Shown: positions 1-13,098 of the stretch, in pieces
Position numbering within the stretch: position 1 is the stretch's first letter
Layout: every line of letters begins with the position of its first letter
Notes under the pieces: model-generated
Databases searched by the model: none
What the model saw: the letters and a program-made list of their open reading frames with translations, nothing else
What the model was told of the DNA's origin: nothing
DNA from: Brachionus plicatilis
Taxonomy: Eukaryota; Rotifera; Eurotatoria; Ploima; Brachionidae
NCBI GenBank assembly: GCA_010279815.1
Contig: QEOQ01000206.1
Location: 880,185 to 944,184, forward strand
Length of the DNA stretch: 64,000 nt
Direction: 5' to 3'
Translations under genes and position numbers: made by a program

Positions 1-3000
1 GTTTGATATTTAATTTTTAAAAGCAAAATTCATTAAATTTTCAAACAATATTCCCAATTTCAATTTTTTGTTTTATTTTTACATTGAATTCACTAAAATT
101 AGTACAGATTTTAGATAAAATTGACTTCCTTGCTTAATAATTAAAATGACGAATCCAGTATCAATTATTACTAATTAAATCATAACAATGCAAAAAAAGC
201 TCAATACGTAGATTTTTATCGTTCTAAAAAAATATCAGAAAAAGAAAAAAATTAACCAAGTTTCTATTTATTTAACCTTAAAATTAAACCTGATAGTATC
301 TAAATTATTTTAAAAAATTGAAACATTAAAAAAATAACAAGAAGAATTTTAGATGTTTTTTTTAATCAGATAGATTTTAAATTAATTAACAAGGCTTCGT
401 TTAGCCTCCAAAATACTATTAGAAATGATTTAAGTAGTGGATTAAACTAGAATTATAAAAACACCACTTTGATTGCCTTAATCCCCAAAACATCTTAATA
501 AGGTTTTTTAATTATTTTAGGCTAAAACCCAAAAAACGAACTCAATGCAAGATTTTAAAATTTTTTATTAAAATTATCATATAGAATAATTCAGAGCCTA
601 GAATCGATTATTTTCTATTTTAAATATAATTAAAAATTTCATTTTAAATTCAACCATCTGTTTTGCCAAGAGGTTTGAGAGCAATCGAGCGTAATTTAAA
701 CTTTTCTTAAAGACGTCAAAGAGAATGATAAATTGATTTAATTTGTTTTCTTTTTTAAGACTTAATCTCTTGTTGATATTTTTAAAAATTAAGTTTAACT
801 AACAATCTAGTTTCATTATTTATTCAAAATAAAATGAAAACCAAGTTTTATTATCTTGATTTTTTGAATCGTTCTTCTTCTGAGATGTATGTAGTAAGAA
901 TAAATGAATATAATTTATTTTACTAAGATTAGATAATCGAATAAAAAAAAACAACTTGTCAAGAAAAAAAAAACTTCTTTTAATCAAAATCTTCAATAAT
1001 GAGCTCTTTATAGAGACCAAACTTTTTCATTATATTAATTTCTCTTATATTTGCATTTTTAATATTCAATTTTTTAAATTCAAGTATGTTTTTGCTTCTA
1101 AATCTTTGATGATAATTGTCGATTATAATGTTTTTCGCAAATGAAATTCTTATTTAAGAAACAACACAATTGTTTTTTGATCAAATAATCGAATAAATCT
1201 TGGCACTCAAATACAGTAAATTTATGCAAGACAAACAAACTCTTTTTTTAAATGACAAACCATTTGATAATTATTTTTACGTTTTTTTTTAACTGTTGTC
1301 AAATATTTAAATTATTCAAGAGTTTTTGGCTTTTTTGAAAACTATTTTCAGAGTGTAGATGTTATTACATCTAATTTTGTTCAGATTAATAAAGCATACA
1401 TTTTTGCTTTTTTAATACTCAAAGAAAAAATTATTCTTAATTTTTACATAAATCAATATTAAATTTAAGTTTTTAGTCGAAGTATTTATTTTTTAAAAGA
1501 AAGTTGTTTAAATATTTAAACAAGATCATTTAACGACACCTTTCTTAAGCCAAATAGTTAAACAGCAATAATCACATTTTCATATATACTCAAGATTTTA
1601 AAATCAAATCTTTATCAAAGTCTCTCTTATCATTCTAAAAGATTTATTTAAAATTTTTTTATAATTATTCGCGTTCTGCGCTAATCAAAAGCTTTTATGA
1701 ATAAAAATGACTCTCAAATATACACTTTAAATTAATTAGTCTTATAAATATTTTTTTTTGTTTTGTCGGTAGCTTTACCTAAACAAAGGTTACAAAAAGT
1801 ATTTTTTTAAACAAATCTATTTGACTAGAAATAATGAACCACTGAGCATAGAGTTTTCTATTGAAAGCACCTAAAATTTTTAAATATTTTTTTAAACATA
1901 CAGCTTGAATAGACATTTTTTAAAATTAAGTTTACATTTTAGATATTTCGTAGATACTTTTTTTTTTTAATTTTGTTTAAATTGAAGCAACAGGTAGAGT
2001 AACATTTGTTAAAAACTAAAAAAAAAAAACATGTTGGTAAAAAATATTTTCATTTGGGTTGACATTATTCCGAACTAAGACGATTGCATAATTTTGCAAA
2101 ATTTAATTTATCGAGAAAAAATGTAACCATAAGTTTATCTTTTAGTAGCGGATATAAGAAATATAGTTATTTGGTTTTTAAATAAATTACGAGTCGTAAT
2201 TTATTTTCATGGACCTGAATAATTTAAAGATTAATAAAACCAAAAAGGGATTTTGAAAATTTAATGCTAAATCGTAATTCATAATCATTCATATTGTTTG
2301 AGGCAGCGCAAATTTACTAAATCAGTGCAGCTGTTTTTCGATTTATTTCAACTGCGAACAAAATTATAAATGAATTTAATTCAAACTATTTTCCAACTAA
2401 AATTTTGTCAAATTCAATTTTTCTAAATTAAAAGCATTTTGAGATAAGATTAAGATTCGTTAAGCATTAATAATTTAAGAAATCGATTTTTTTCGTTGTA
2501 CAGAGGCCTTTAAATATTTTTTCAATTTAGAGGCAAATTATTTAGTATTACGTATTTGAATTTGGAAAATTAAACTATCTAAAATAAAGCATAAAATTTT
2601 TAATTTTTTTTGATTATGTTTCTAATACGTAATTTTTTCGTATAATTTTAAAGTAGATGGTAATTACGAGCTTAAATAAAAAATTTAATTTATTGCCTTT
2701 TGATTTTTAGTTATAAAAAAAATGATTAAAATTGAAATTTATTGACCTAGGAAATCCGAATAAGAAATCAAAAAAAAAAAACTAGTATAAAAAATAATTT
2801 TTTAATTAAGTTGATTATTCTTAAAAGTAAGATGATCAAAAACTGTGTCAATGTCCAAAGATTAAAATTTAAATCCTGGCTCATTCAAGTCTCATTTCAT
2901 TCGAATGTTTGTTTTTGGTATAAGTTCTAATCTTCAAATGAATATTTAAATTAGACAATTCGACAAATATTTAATACCATTTCGACAAGTTGATTAAGAC

Positions 3001-6000
3001 AAACAAGTTTAAAAGATATTCTACCATTTGGAATAATTCAAAATAACTTGTGTAATATAAGAAAGAGTTAATATGAATCGAATTTGGAATCAGATTTCTC
3101 TCACCAAATACTTTAGTTTCAGTTTTCACTAAAAAAATTGTCATCTTTTTGGTATAACACTGGAATATGAATAAAATACGAAGCAAGACTTTTTCTCATT
3201 GATTTATAAATTTTTTAAATACTATTCTAGCAGCTTTTTAATTATTTTAACAGCAGGCTATTCAGTAATTTAATCAATTACCTAACCTTTATCTAAATAC
3301 TGGCAACAGCTAGAATATTAAGTGGGATTAGTTTAGTGAATGACATATATTTAATTTTCAATTAATTTTAAATCTATTGGCATAATATTCAAGTTTTTAC
3401 ACCAAAAAACATAAGATATAGACAGAAACCGACTCGAATTTTCCAAATTTTCTTATACCTCAAAATTTATTCAATTTTCTTCGAGCTTCATATGGAATCA
3501 AAAAAATAGTAAGCTTTAAAAACACTAATAAAACTTGGAGTAACTTTTATAAATTTGGGCTGTTAACAAGATATTTTAGAAAATTTAACCAAGAATTAAT
3601 TAAGCTTACAGTGAAAATTTTATTTTTAGCTTCTTTTTGTTCAAAAGGTAAAAAGAAATTCTGAAGAGTTCTTAATTTTTTTGCAAGTATTTGGCATTCT
3701 TAAATTTTTGAAAATTTTCAAATGTAAAAATTTTTTATTGCATGGAAAGTTTTAGTCACTTTACATAAAATGATGTCTTTTAATATCAAAACTTGATATT
3801 TTCCAGACTTATATTAATTTATGAATATTTTTAATGTGGGATAATCAAAAACAAATTAGTAATTATTAGATTTTGCTGCACCTAAAGTTATGGTAATGAT
3901 TACACTCATGAGTAATAAATGCAAATTTGTAGGTAACCCAATTCCTATTCATCATCAAAAAAAAAAGCACCAAACTATCAAAAAAGATACTCATAAAGAT
4001 TGAAGTTTTGGCCAAATAAAAAGAAGAATAAATTCGGTCATATTATCAGCGTGCAAAATTGGAATTAAATTTTTACATAATATTTTCTTTTTACTAATTA
4101 AATGCTAAACTCTCCAGATATAATTACTGGTATAATTTTGATGTAAAACTTAAATTTTTATTGCTAAAAATAAAAAAAGGTATAGTAAAATGATTGAAAA
4201 CAAACGAGAATGGTACGGTTTTCATAATAATTTATGAAAAGCAGAAAATTAATAATGAAATATTGAGCTAGGTCGTTGAATTGTTTTAAAAATTCTAAGC
4301 CAATTTGTAAATTTTTCAATTTAATAAAATAAATAGCCCGAGCGGTTTTTGTTTTTTAACATTCGAGTGTTTAACAAACTGGCCTAAAAAGATAATTATT
4401 TTGAAATTTTTTGTTTTATTTAGGCGACAAAATCTTTATTTAGGCATAAATAGTATTTTAGGTTCTATTTCAGCTTAAGCTAATTCATTATTCATGCCTC
4501 TTTGTTAAGAGCAGTAACCTAAAAATTGATTAAAAAAATAATACATGTATCTTTAGGCACATTTAAAAAAATAAAATATTCTATTCCCAATAATCTTGTT
4601 GTCGTATCGATTTATTTACAAACAATTTTCCCTCTTTCAAATTAAATTAATAAAATAAATTTTACTAGTTCAAAATGATAAGATTTTTGAGACTCTTTTC
4701 TTGAGGCAAGCTAAAAGAAATTGATGAAATTTTAGATTAAATCCCATTAAATTTAGGAAAAGACACAAAATTTAGTTTAATTTTTTAATGTTAATTAGAT
4801 CTTTGAAAAAAATTTTTAAAATAACTTTTCTATTTAAAAATTTTTCAAAGTTCCATCAAATATTTTAGTAAATAAAACTTCAATTATTTTTTAATTTAAT
4901 ATCAAAAGGTTGATCGGAAATGAACCTTAATAAAAAATGTATTAAAGTCATCGGTATTGTTTTTAAGTCAAATAGGTTTTCAGTCGATTAATTAAACATT
5001 TAGACCTCAAAATTTGATCGAATTTTAAAAACTCGAATCAATCAATCATTTAGGTTAGAGCAATTTTTTTTTAATAATACAATCATGAAGTATTTTTCAT
5101 CAAATAGCAACCTACTTCAATGAGGGAATGAAATATTTATTCCTTAGGCACTTTTATATTGCTAAATTTGATCTTTCTAAGTCTCAAATGACTATTTTCA
5201 GTTAGGTGATTCAAATACAAAATAATGACGATTTTGACGAAAAAATTTTAATCATCAAAATTTTATCTGATAAGGACTCAATTCGTCACTTCATTAAGCT
5301 TGACTCTGAAATTAAATTTTCACGAGCATTCATTGAGTTGACTTGTGATCATTTTAACTATTTCTAAAATAAAATCGGACAGCTTTATTTATTTAAGTCA
5401 TTATGATAAGTCAAGATATCGAGCGAGTTGGACCATTATTTATTGATGAGCAGAAGAAGCTAATCTATCATTATTTCTAGCTCTTTGGGAAACTCATTTA
5501 TTAGAATTGTGGATTTTAGCTTAGTCCTTCTGGTAAAAAATTCACCTTTTTAAGAAAACAAATTTTATTAATTTTAAAAATTTGTTTTTTTTATTTAGCC
5601 GTCCAAAACCTAAAATAAAATAAAAATAAATATTTTAGAAAATTATTTTCAATCTTTTAAATCTTGGCTACGCTCTCAATCCTAATTGAATGAATTATGA
5701 TAAACTTAGGTTTTGTTTAATTATTTTTGATCATTTTTAAAAGTTGTGTAAAAGTTGATTTCTTTAATTTAAAGGTTTTATGTGAAGAATAAAAATATTT
5801 TAAGTTAAAAAGTAAAAAAATTTTCTCTCTTAAATTCAATTATTTGATTAAGGTTTTCTGAAGATATAAAAAAATCCTTTTTTTTTGTTAAATTCATAAG
5901 TATTTATTTATAATAAGAACTTAACGGGTTTAATTTATTTATCAGTGGTCAAAAAATTTATTTATTCAGCAATGAAAAGAGGGACTTGGAATTCTAAGCT

Positions 6001-7170
6001 TGAAAAAAAAAATTTAATTTTAAATTTATTTAATTTTGTACAAGAAGAGTTGGTAAATTTACAAAAAACTCCACCCTCATCGAATACTATGGAATGAAAG
6101 CGAGCATTTAGGCTCAACATGACCAATTTGTTCGAAACAAAGATCCTATAAACCAGAGTCTTAATAGATATTTCTAATGATATTGCTAATTATTACGAAA
6201 GTAAAACTTAACAAAAAAATATGGTTTATTTAGCTTTGTAAATTTAAAGTTTATCTTATCACAATCTCGGTCGGTCTGTATTGAATTTTATTTGCCAAGC
6301 ACTTTAAAACCTAACACTTAGAAAAAATTCGCTTCGAAACACAATGGTCTAGCATAGATAATGTTTTCTTTATTAAAACATAGTTATTTGTATTAATTTG
6401 GGACCATTTAGACACCTAGCGTTATTAGCTATAATTGTAGGTATATAGGCTTAGGGCGTAGTTTAACAATTCAAGTTTTTTTTCCATGTAAATTTGTAAT
6501 TAGAGACCAAGAAAACATTCTACTTGAAAATAATTTTTCTTGGTGACTAGACTCGCACAAGTGGCCGTTTATAAAACCATTTAGGCTAGAGGTTTATTTT
6601 TTAAGCCGAGATGAAAAATGAATATTCAAGACTCGGATTCCCTGAGCAAATTGTAGCAGAATTTTTGATCAAATACAATTAGGAAATATTTTGGCAAACA
6701 ACACTCTGTCTGCGCCATAGACAATTTCCACCATTACTAACTTAATTGCAAGCATCCGTTTCGTTCAACTAGAACAAAATTCTCATTTATATTGCAAAGC
6801 ATTCTTCTCTCTATATCTCAAAGTTTAACCAATTTCAAAAACAATTATTCATTTAAAATGCTTTTATTTTTGAACAGATTTTAATCTACATTGATTAATA
6901 ATAATATGTGTAAATTCTATTTAGAGTATGTGACTTCATGCTCAATAAGGAATAGCGCAATAATGGGCTCTGTGTTGTGCATATGTTGCCTTTGATTTAT
7001 TGATTTTAACACATAAACAATATTTCAAATCAATCACTATCCGTCTACTTGAGTTCTTATCTTACAAAATTACTTTATTTTTTAGATTAAAAAAGCTACT
7101 TAAGAATGAATTTATTGTAAACTTCATTTGTTTGAGCGAGAATTTTACAAGTTTCAATTAGAAGAAAGAA
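1..7170. other. Long intergenic region without a supported gene
   Basis: About 7 kb of A/T-dominated sequence upstream of the Rap2-like gene. Open frames are short, rich in Phe, Lys, Asn and Ile, and show no domain or convincing splice-linked exon chain. The short motif TTTAGGC recurs between about 4400 and 6600, and 6540-6760 is visibly less A/T-rich. That part may be promoter or 5' untranslated sequence of the Rap2-like gene, but I see no specific regulatory site. Confidence 0.6.
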
Positions 7171-8082
7171 ATGAAAGAATACAAGGTTGTGATTTTGGGT
7201 CCTGGCGGCGTCGGAAAGTCCGCTCTTACAGTTCAATTCATTAGCGGAAAATTTGTCGAAAGATACGACCCGACTGTAGAAGTATTTAAAATTTTCATTT
7301 CTAAATAAAATTTTTTTATTCAACTTTTAAAATTTAATAAAATTAAAAAAAAATTAAATTTCATCTTGTAGGACTTTTATCGCAAAGAAATCGAAGTTGA
7401 TGGCTATCCGGCAATATTGGAAATATTGGATACAGCTGGCACTGAACAATTTGCGTCAATGCGCGATTTATACATTAAAAACGGCCAGGGCTTCATAATT
7501 GTTTATAGTCTGACTAGCAAGCAAAGTTTCAATGACTCCAAGTTGATCCGAGATCAAATTTTGAGGGTCAAAGGCTCTGAAAATGTTCCCATTGTTTTGG
7601 CGGCAAACAAGTCAGATTTAACTGGGCCTCAACGAGAAGTTTCGACTGAAGAGGGCTTCAACTTGGCCAATGAATGGTGTGTTCCATATATAGAAACCTC
7701 AGCCAAAAATTCCACCATAGTTAATTGTCTTTTTGCCGAAATTGTAAAAGAAATGAACCTTAAATCAAACAATTACTACGGAAACAAAAAAGATAGGAAA
7801 AAAAGTAAAAAACTACCACTGCCAGTATTGGACAAATTGAACCATCACAATGGAACTAACAAGACAAGCTCATCTGACTCATCTTATTCAAATTCGTTTA
7901 AAGAAACAACAAAATTTAAAAAATCGAGCTCCGGGTTCATCAAATCTCGGTTGTGCTTTGGCTGCTGTCGCTTACCACAAGATAAATCAAAAAATTGTAA
8001 TAGCAGCAATAATAACATTGTTGAGTATAGTTTTTCCGATAAGAATTCCCGCCGGACAGACAGCTCATGTTCAATTTTATAA
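7171..8082 (+). CDS. Rap2-like small GTPase with extended C-terminus
   Basis: Ras-superfamily GTP switch protein, by family expected on membranes and in adhesion, cytoskeletal or MAP4K signalling. Two exons, 7171-7281 and 7372-8082, joined GAA|GAC, give 273 residues; vertebrate Rap2 has 183. The start is the ATG that yields the canonical N-terminus [10 protein letters not shown]. Visible motifs are the P-loop GPGGVGKS (10-17), switch I YDPTVEDFYRKE with the Phe that separates Rap2 from Rap1 (Ser), DTAGTEQF with the Rap-specific Thr at position 61, ANKSD for guanine and ETSAK. The tail is unusual: about 90 extra Ser/Asn/Lys-rich residues, a CFGCC cluster that could be palmitoylated, and a terminal CSIL CAAX box predicting geranylgeranylation. 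Position 11 is Pro where Rap2 has Ser and Ras has Ala. The Rap2 assignment is strong; the function of the tail is unknown. Confidence 0.93.
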
Positions 8083-8431
8083 AAATTCTCATACATTTTC
8101 GAATTTGAATACTCGGACTTGGAACAAACAGTGACCATTAGTCGAAGATCTCTAGCTAGTCTCACACAATATCGCAGAATGATTCTGGTTAAATTTATTT
8201 GCTTAGCCGGTTAATTAAGGTCAAAATTTTATGTAAATACAGCTCCGGTTTTTTTAATCAAACAACAAAATTAAAATTAATTTTTATTAAAAAATTTTAC
8301 GTTTTTTAAGAAAAATATTGAAAATCGATCTTTTTTTATATATAATTGTTTTTTATAAAATAAATTTTGAATGTAATTTATAAAAAAAAAATAAATTTTT
8401 GAAATAAATTTTTTGATTCTTAATCTATTAC

Positions 8432-11400
8432 TCATCTGGAACAATTGCAGATTGGCAGACAGTCTTGATTTGAAGGCTTGGCTACTTGGAATCCTGTTAA
8501 ACATTTGCAAGTAAGGCTATTTCGGTTGCAAAATGCGTTTTGACCACAGAAACTCTGTCCCAAACAACTGTCACTTGAAACTTCCAAAATCTGGTTATAA
8601 GTTTGTTCTTAAAGATTAAAAAATTAAATTTTACAGAACCATTGTTTTCATTCTCAAATAAATCATGATAAAAAATAAATAAAAAATAATAAGTTAATTA
8701 CAGTACATTTCTAAACAAAGTTAACAGTGTTTCGAAACATTGCTTAAGCAGTGTTTATGAGCGGTTTAAGCAGCGTTTATGAGCGGTTTAAGTAATGTTT
8801 AAGTTAGTTTAAACTTTTTAATAAAAAATGATGGGGCAATGTTTAAAACAGTTTAAGCAGTGTTTATGAGCGGTTTAAGCAGGGTTTAAGAGCAGCTTTT
8901 AAACTGCTTAAGCAGCCTGTTAACTTTGTTTAGAAATGTACTGTATAAAGAATCTAATTTAAATAACAAAACTTTTAAGTTCTATAAAAAAAACTTTAAA
9001 ATTTTTCTTTCAGCAATCTAAAAATATTTAAAAGATATCGAAAATACGATTCCATTGAAAGACTAAAACAAAAGGCATAAAAGAAAATAAAAGCAAAAGA
9101 GGTTTTTCATTGAATCGATAACATTTTTTGAATTCGAGAGTGGCGAGGTCTTGAAAAACTCAATTTAATTTTTTTGAGCAAAACAACTCAAATAAAATGG
9201 AAATTTTAAGGCAAAGTTCTTCTATTTGTGGTGACTTCTATTTGATGAAATACGGTTATTTTGACACTTAGAAACTTTATTTTATTAAAATAATTCTTTT
9301 AAAGACTTTAGAATGTTTTTGTCAAGTCTTTAAATGAAATTTCCTAATTTCTAAACATATTTATAATTATTTGGAAAATGGAAATTTTTACTATTTTACG
9401 AAAAAAATTTCCGACTTAATAGTAATAAAATACAAAAAGCTTTTCTTCAATATTTCTATAAAAATTCAAAATTTTAAATTTATAATTTTCAGTATAAAAA
9501 ATTTATAACTATTAAAACAAAATATTCGCATTATTATAAACATTTCCACTCAATTTTCTTTGAGTTATGTATTAGAATAATTTTAAAAAAAAAAGGTATG
9601 GCGGTTTTTGTTGGCTAAAAAAAGGAAAAAAATGTATTTTTTCTGGTTTAAATCGTATCTCCTCCGGGGGATCAATTATGACCCAACTTTTTTTTTTTTT
9701 TAAAAATCTAGACAAAATTCTGAACTCAATAATCTATGGTTTCTTTTTTTACTTTATTGCTTTATTTTTCTTAAAAAATCTCTTCAAATCATGTGATTTT
9801 TAACAAATTTGTATATTAATATTCTATTGATATTTTTTTTCTAAATTTTACTAAAAACTTACCTAAGTATAAATAAAATTTCGTGAAAAAAAGACTAAAA
9901 AATCAAAATATAATCAATCTCGTGTTAGTAACTTAGGAGTTTTCGGCCATTTATCTATGCTCGCCATCTCTTCTTCTGGGAAAAAGTCTTCATTTTCCGT
10001 TTAATCAGATTAACTCGAGATTGATAATATTTTGTTTTTTAGGCTTTTTTTTCAAAAATGAATTCTGAGTCAAAAATGTGAAATTCAGATAGCACTAAAG
10101 TTTTGAATTTCGTGAACTTTAGATTGCGAAATTTCTGAATTGTGAAAAATCAGATAATTACCTTAAAAAGCTTGCAAAAAATTTTCTATTTTTTCGAAAA
10201 AACTCAAATGTTAAAAAAATTTCTTACTGCACAAACCATTGACCAGAGAAAATCCAGAGTAACAAATGCATTTTCCTTGTTGACATTTTGCATATACTGG
10301 GCAATCATTACTCGCTCCACACCCGTTATTAGGAAGAAAATCATTTTGCAAAACTTAAAAATTCTAATTTAAAAAATCTTTTCTAATATAAAAAAGTATA
10401 CCGCAAGAATCTTCAGCTATAACGAAACCAGACATACAAGCACATGATCCTTGTACACAAACCATATTTTTCCCACACGAAACAGCATCATTATTGAAAC
10501 ACTGAGATTTTAGTTTTTTTCCAGATTCTTTTTTAGAAGAAAATTTTCAAGAAAATTATTTGTTAAATCAATTTACCACAATAAAATTTGTTGTTTCTCG
10601 TATCTATAGCTTCATAGTATCCAGTTTTACATTTACATACTTTAGCTGTGTTCATACAATTCGAACCTGAACATGTAATAATACATGAAGAATTACGATC
10701 AATACAATCATTATCTATTGAGCAATATTCGCCAATATGTTTGATAGAAGTTGTTCTTGCTGGATAAATATCATAAAAGTATTTGATAAATTCGGTCTGC
10801 ATATATTCTGTGCTATTTATTATTGTTGTCAACTTAATGTCTTTAGCTGTAATTATTTCAGCAGCCAAACTTTTGAATAGTGTCTCAGTTAATTTTATAG
10901 GCTGGTTTAAGCCGATCTGAAGCTGGATAAACCATCTAGCATTCTCTTTTGAAAACTCAAATACATCGACATCTATCATGCTATAACTAGCGAAATCAAT
11001 GGATGCATTTGAGTATTTATAAAGAATTTGGTCATAGGAATTTTTTGTAAATGACATTATCTGATCAAGTTCGTCAGCTGGAACCAAGGTGTCCTGATAA
11101 ATAAATTGAAAAAACATTAGAGATGTTGTTATTGCAGATAAATCTAAAAGAATTATATTTAAAATTGAAAAAATCATATTAAATTTTTTTTTGTAGTGAT
11201 TTACAGCAATCATATCCATTCGATGAAATCATTCCTGAATTGCACGTACATGTCTTTTGATTGCTGCAGTAAGCGTTCAAACCACATTCTAATCCTACCG
11301 AACAAACTGAATTCAATTTTACAGAGCCGGGAACTTAATTGGAAGAAAATATATATTTTTTAATAAAACAAATAAACACCAATTTATTTAAATTTTTTTA

Positions 11401-12814
11401 TTTAACTTTACCACAAAATGATTCGTCTAAATGGTAACCCATAAAGCAAGTACATAATGAATTTGAACATCTCATCAACGAACTTTTTTCTTGACAATCA
11501 TTATCCGTATTGCATGAAAGTTTTCCATTTGATTCTTGTACTAAAAGCAAATTAAAAAATTTAAAAAATCTTTAATTTTGTTTAGGAATACCACATAAGC
11601 CTTTTTTGAACATAAATCCCGGCTTACAAACACACTTTTTCTTGGAACACATTGAATTTAATTGGCAATCAGAATCTCCTGTGCAAAGGTCTTGATAATT
11701 AAGTCTAGATTTGACTTAAAAAATTTAAACTCGAAGACTAGATTTTTTCGATAACTTACTACATTCAAAAAATCCGGTCTTTGCTGAAATAATTGAAACA
11801 TATCCTGTATTACATTTACATCTTGAATCAAACTCATTCAACTCTTTTCTACAACTCATGTGCAGATCACACTCATTGTTATTTTTACAAAAAGCTCCTA
11901 GTCCAATATTCCCACTCGTCTTTGAGACAGATAGCAAATCGTTTTGATTTTTGTCTAGATTAGATTTTAATACAGAAATAAAAATAAATTTTTTGGTTTT
12001 ACTCATTAAATCTGATGAATCAGTAACAAAATTTAGATTTTTTAAAGGATTTGTTTTAAGGTATTGTAGAATTTTGTTAAGATAGTCATTTCCAAGATTC
12101 TGACTGTTTTGATTTTCGTAGCCAATTTTTTTTTTGAATTTAATGGAAGAATTGACCAAACATGTTTGGTCATTTTGGCTCAAATTCGGTTTACAATCGA
12201 TGCTGTTTACAAAATAGCGATGATAGTTTTCACCAAATTTTTCAGATAAGTCTTTCTCAATCTAAAAAATAAAATTTTTTGAATTTTTTGCTTGGAAAAA
12301 TTTCTTCAAAACCTGAGTTAAAATTCGGAATTTGACTTCATCTTTTGGTACGCCGTTTGAAACAGACAATTGATAATTTAGCCCAAATTCTGATGTCTCA
12401 GATGGGTTAAATGGTAAAGATGAATCTAACATATTAAAAGATAAAATTTGAACTGATATCAACAATTTTACCTGTTTTGTTTTGACTTAACTGTTGAGTA
12501 ACTAGAAAAAAAAAAATGAAATTATTCTTGATGACAAAATTTTTCTTTCAGTCTTACTTTTTGGTCCTACATAAATTCCCAAACCAAAACTAAGGCCAAA
12601 TATAATAATAAAAAAAATTATTAAACCGATGATAATTAAAACTGATCTTTATTAAAAAAAAATAATTAAACAAAAGTTAATGTTTCAAATATTTTTTCAC
12701 GTATTTAAAAAATTACTTGCAAGTATTTAAAGAGCGTTTATTTATCTCTTTTACATTGTTTTCCGTAATTATTAAATCCCTTGAATCTTGAATCAGTTGT
12801 CTATCATTTTCCAT
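8432..12814 (-). CDS. Modular EGF/EB-like single-pass membrane protein
   Basis: Eleven exons, read downward from an ATG at 12814-12812: 12814-12717, 12646-12558, 12485-12313, 12261-11760, 11714-11592, 11540-11412, 11333-11205, 11143-10577, 10527-10402, 10353-10228 and 8607-8432 (TGA). They give about 745 residues. The short N-terminus is followed by one hydrophobic segment (about residues 34-56, Ile/Phe/Leu/Gly-rich) with no preceding signal peptide, which suggests a type II anchor. The rest holds about eight Cys-rich modules of the EGF or EB type, with patterns such as CxCxxGF and CKCKTGY. Two Cys-poor blocks, before module 1 and in exon 8, may be SEA-like; that is a guess. Exons 5-7, 9 and 10 are 123-129 nt, each encode one module and are phase 1-1. 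The exon 2/3 junction is ambiguous: the alternative acceptor at 12502 would require a 19-nt intron. Additional exons could lie in the 1.6-kb last intron. No orthologue recognised. Confidence 0.8.
8701..8943. mobile_element. Tc1/mariner-type MITE with perfect 27-bp TIRs
   Basis: The first 27 bp (8701-8727, beginning CAGTACATTTCTAAACAAAG) are the exact reverse complement of 8917-8943. The element is flanked by TA on both sides (8699-8700 and 8944-8945), the target duplication used by Tc1/mariner elements, and CAGT ends are typical of them. The 243-bp element has no coding capacity. Its interior consists of diverged copies of a GTTTATGAGCGGTTTAAGCA-like unit in both orientations. It lies in the last intron of the modular membrane protein gene. 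Confidence 0.92.
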
Positions 12815-13098
12815 TTTAATCAAATTTTTTGCTTATTTGGGAAAATATTTGAACAAAAAATTGGACAAATTTTTAGAAAATTTTATTGCTTTAAAAAAAA
12901 ATAATAAAACCAAAAAATGAACCATTAAAAACTCAAATTTCGCCAATTTCAAGCATTAAAATGAGTTGTATTTTACCCGATCTAATTTTTAAATATCCTT
13001 TTAGATACCGGTATTTAAAGTAATACGATCAAGTTCAATTTTAAAATTCAAAAAAATTAAGTTTCACTTTCAAAAATTTTTAACTATTTATGTCCTGA

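Noticed and set aside
7850..8165. Open frames of about 94 residues overlapping the end of the Rap2-like gene
   Set aside because: They lie in alternative frames of the GTPase tail, which itself ends correctly with a CAAX box.
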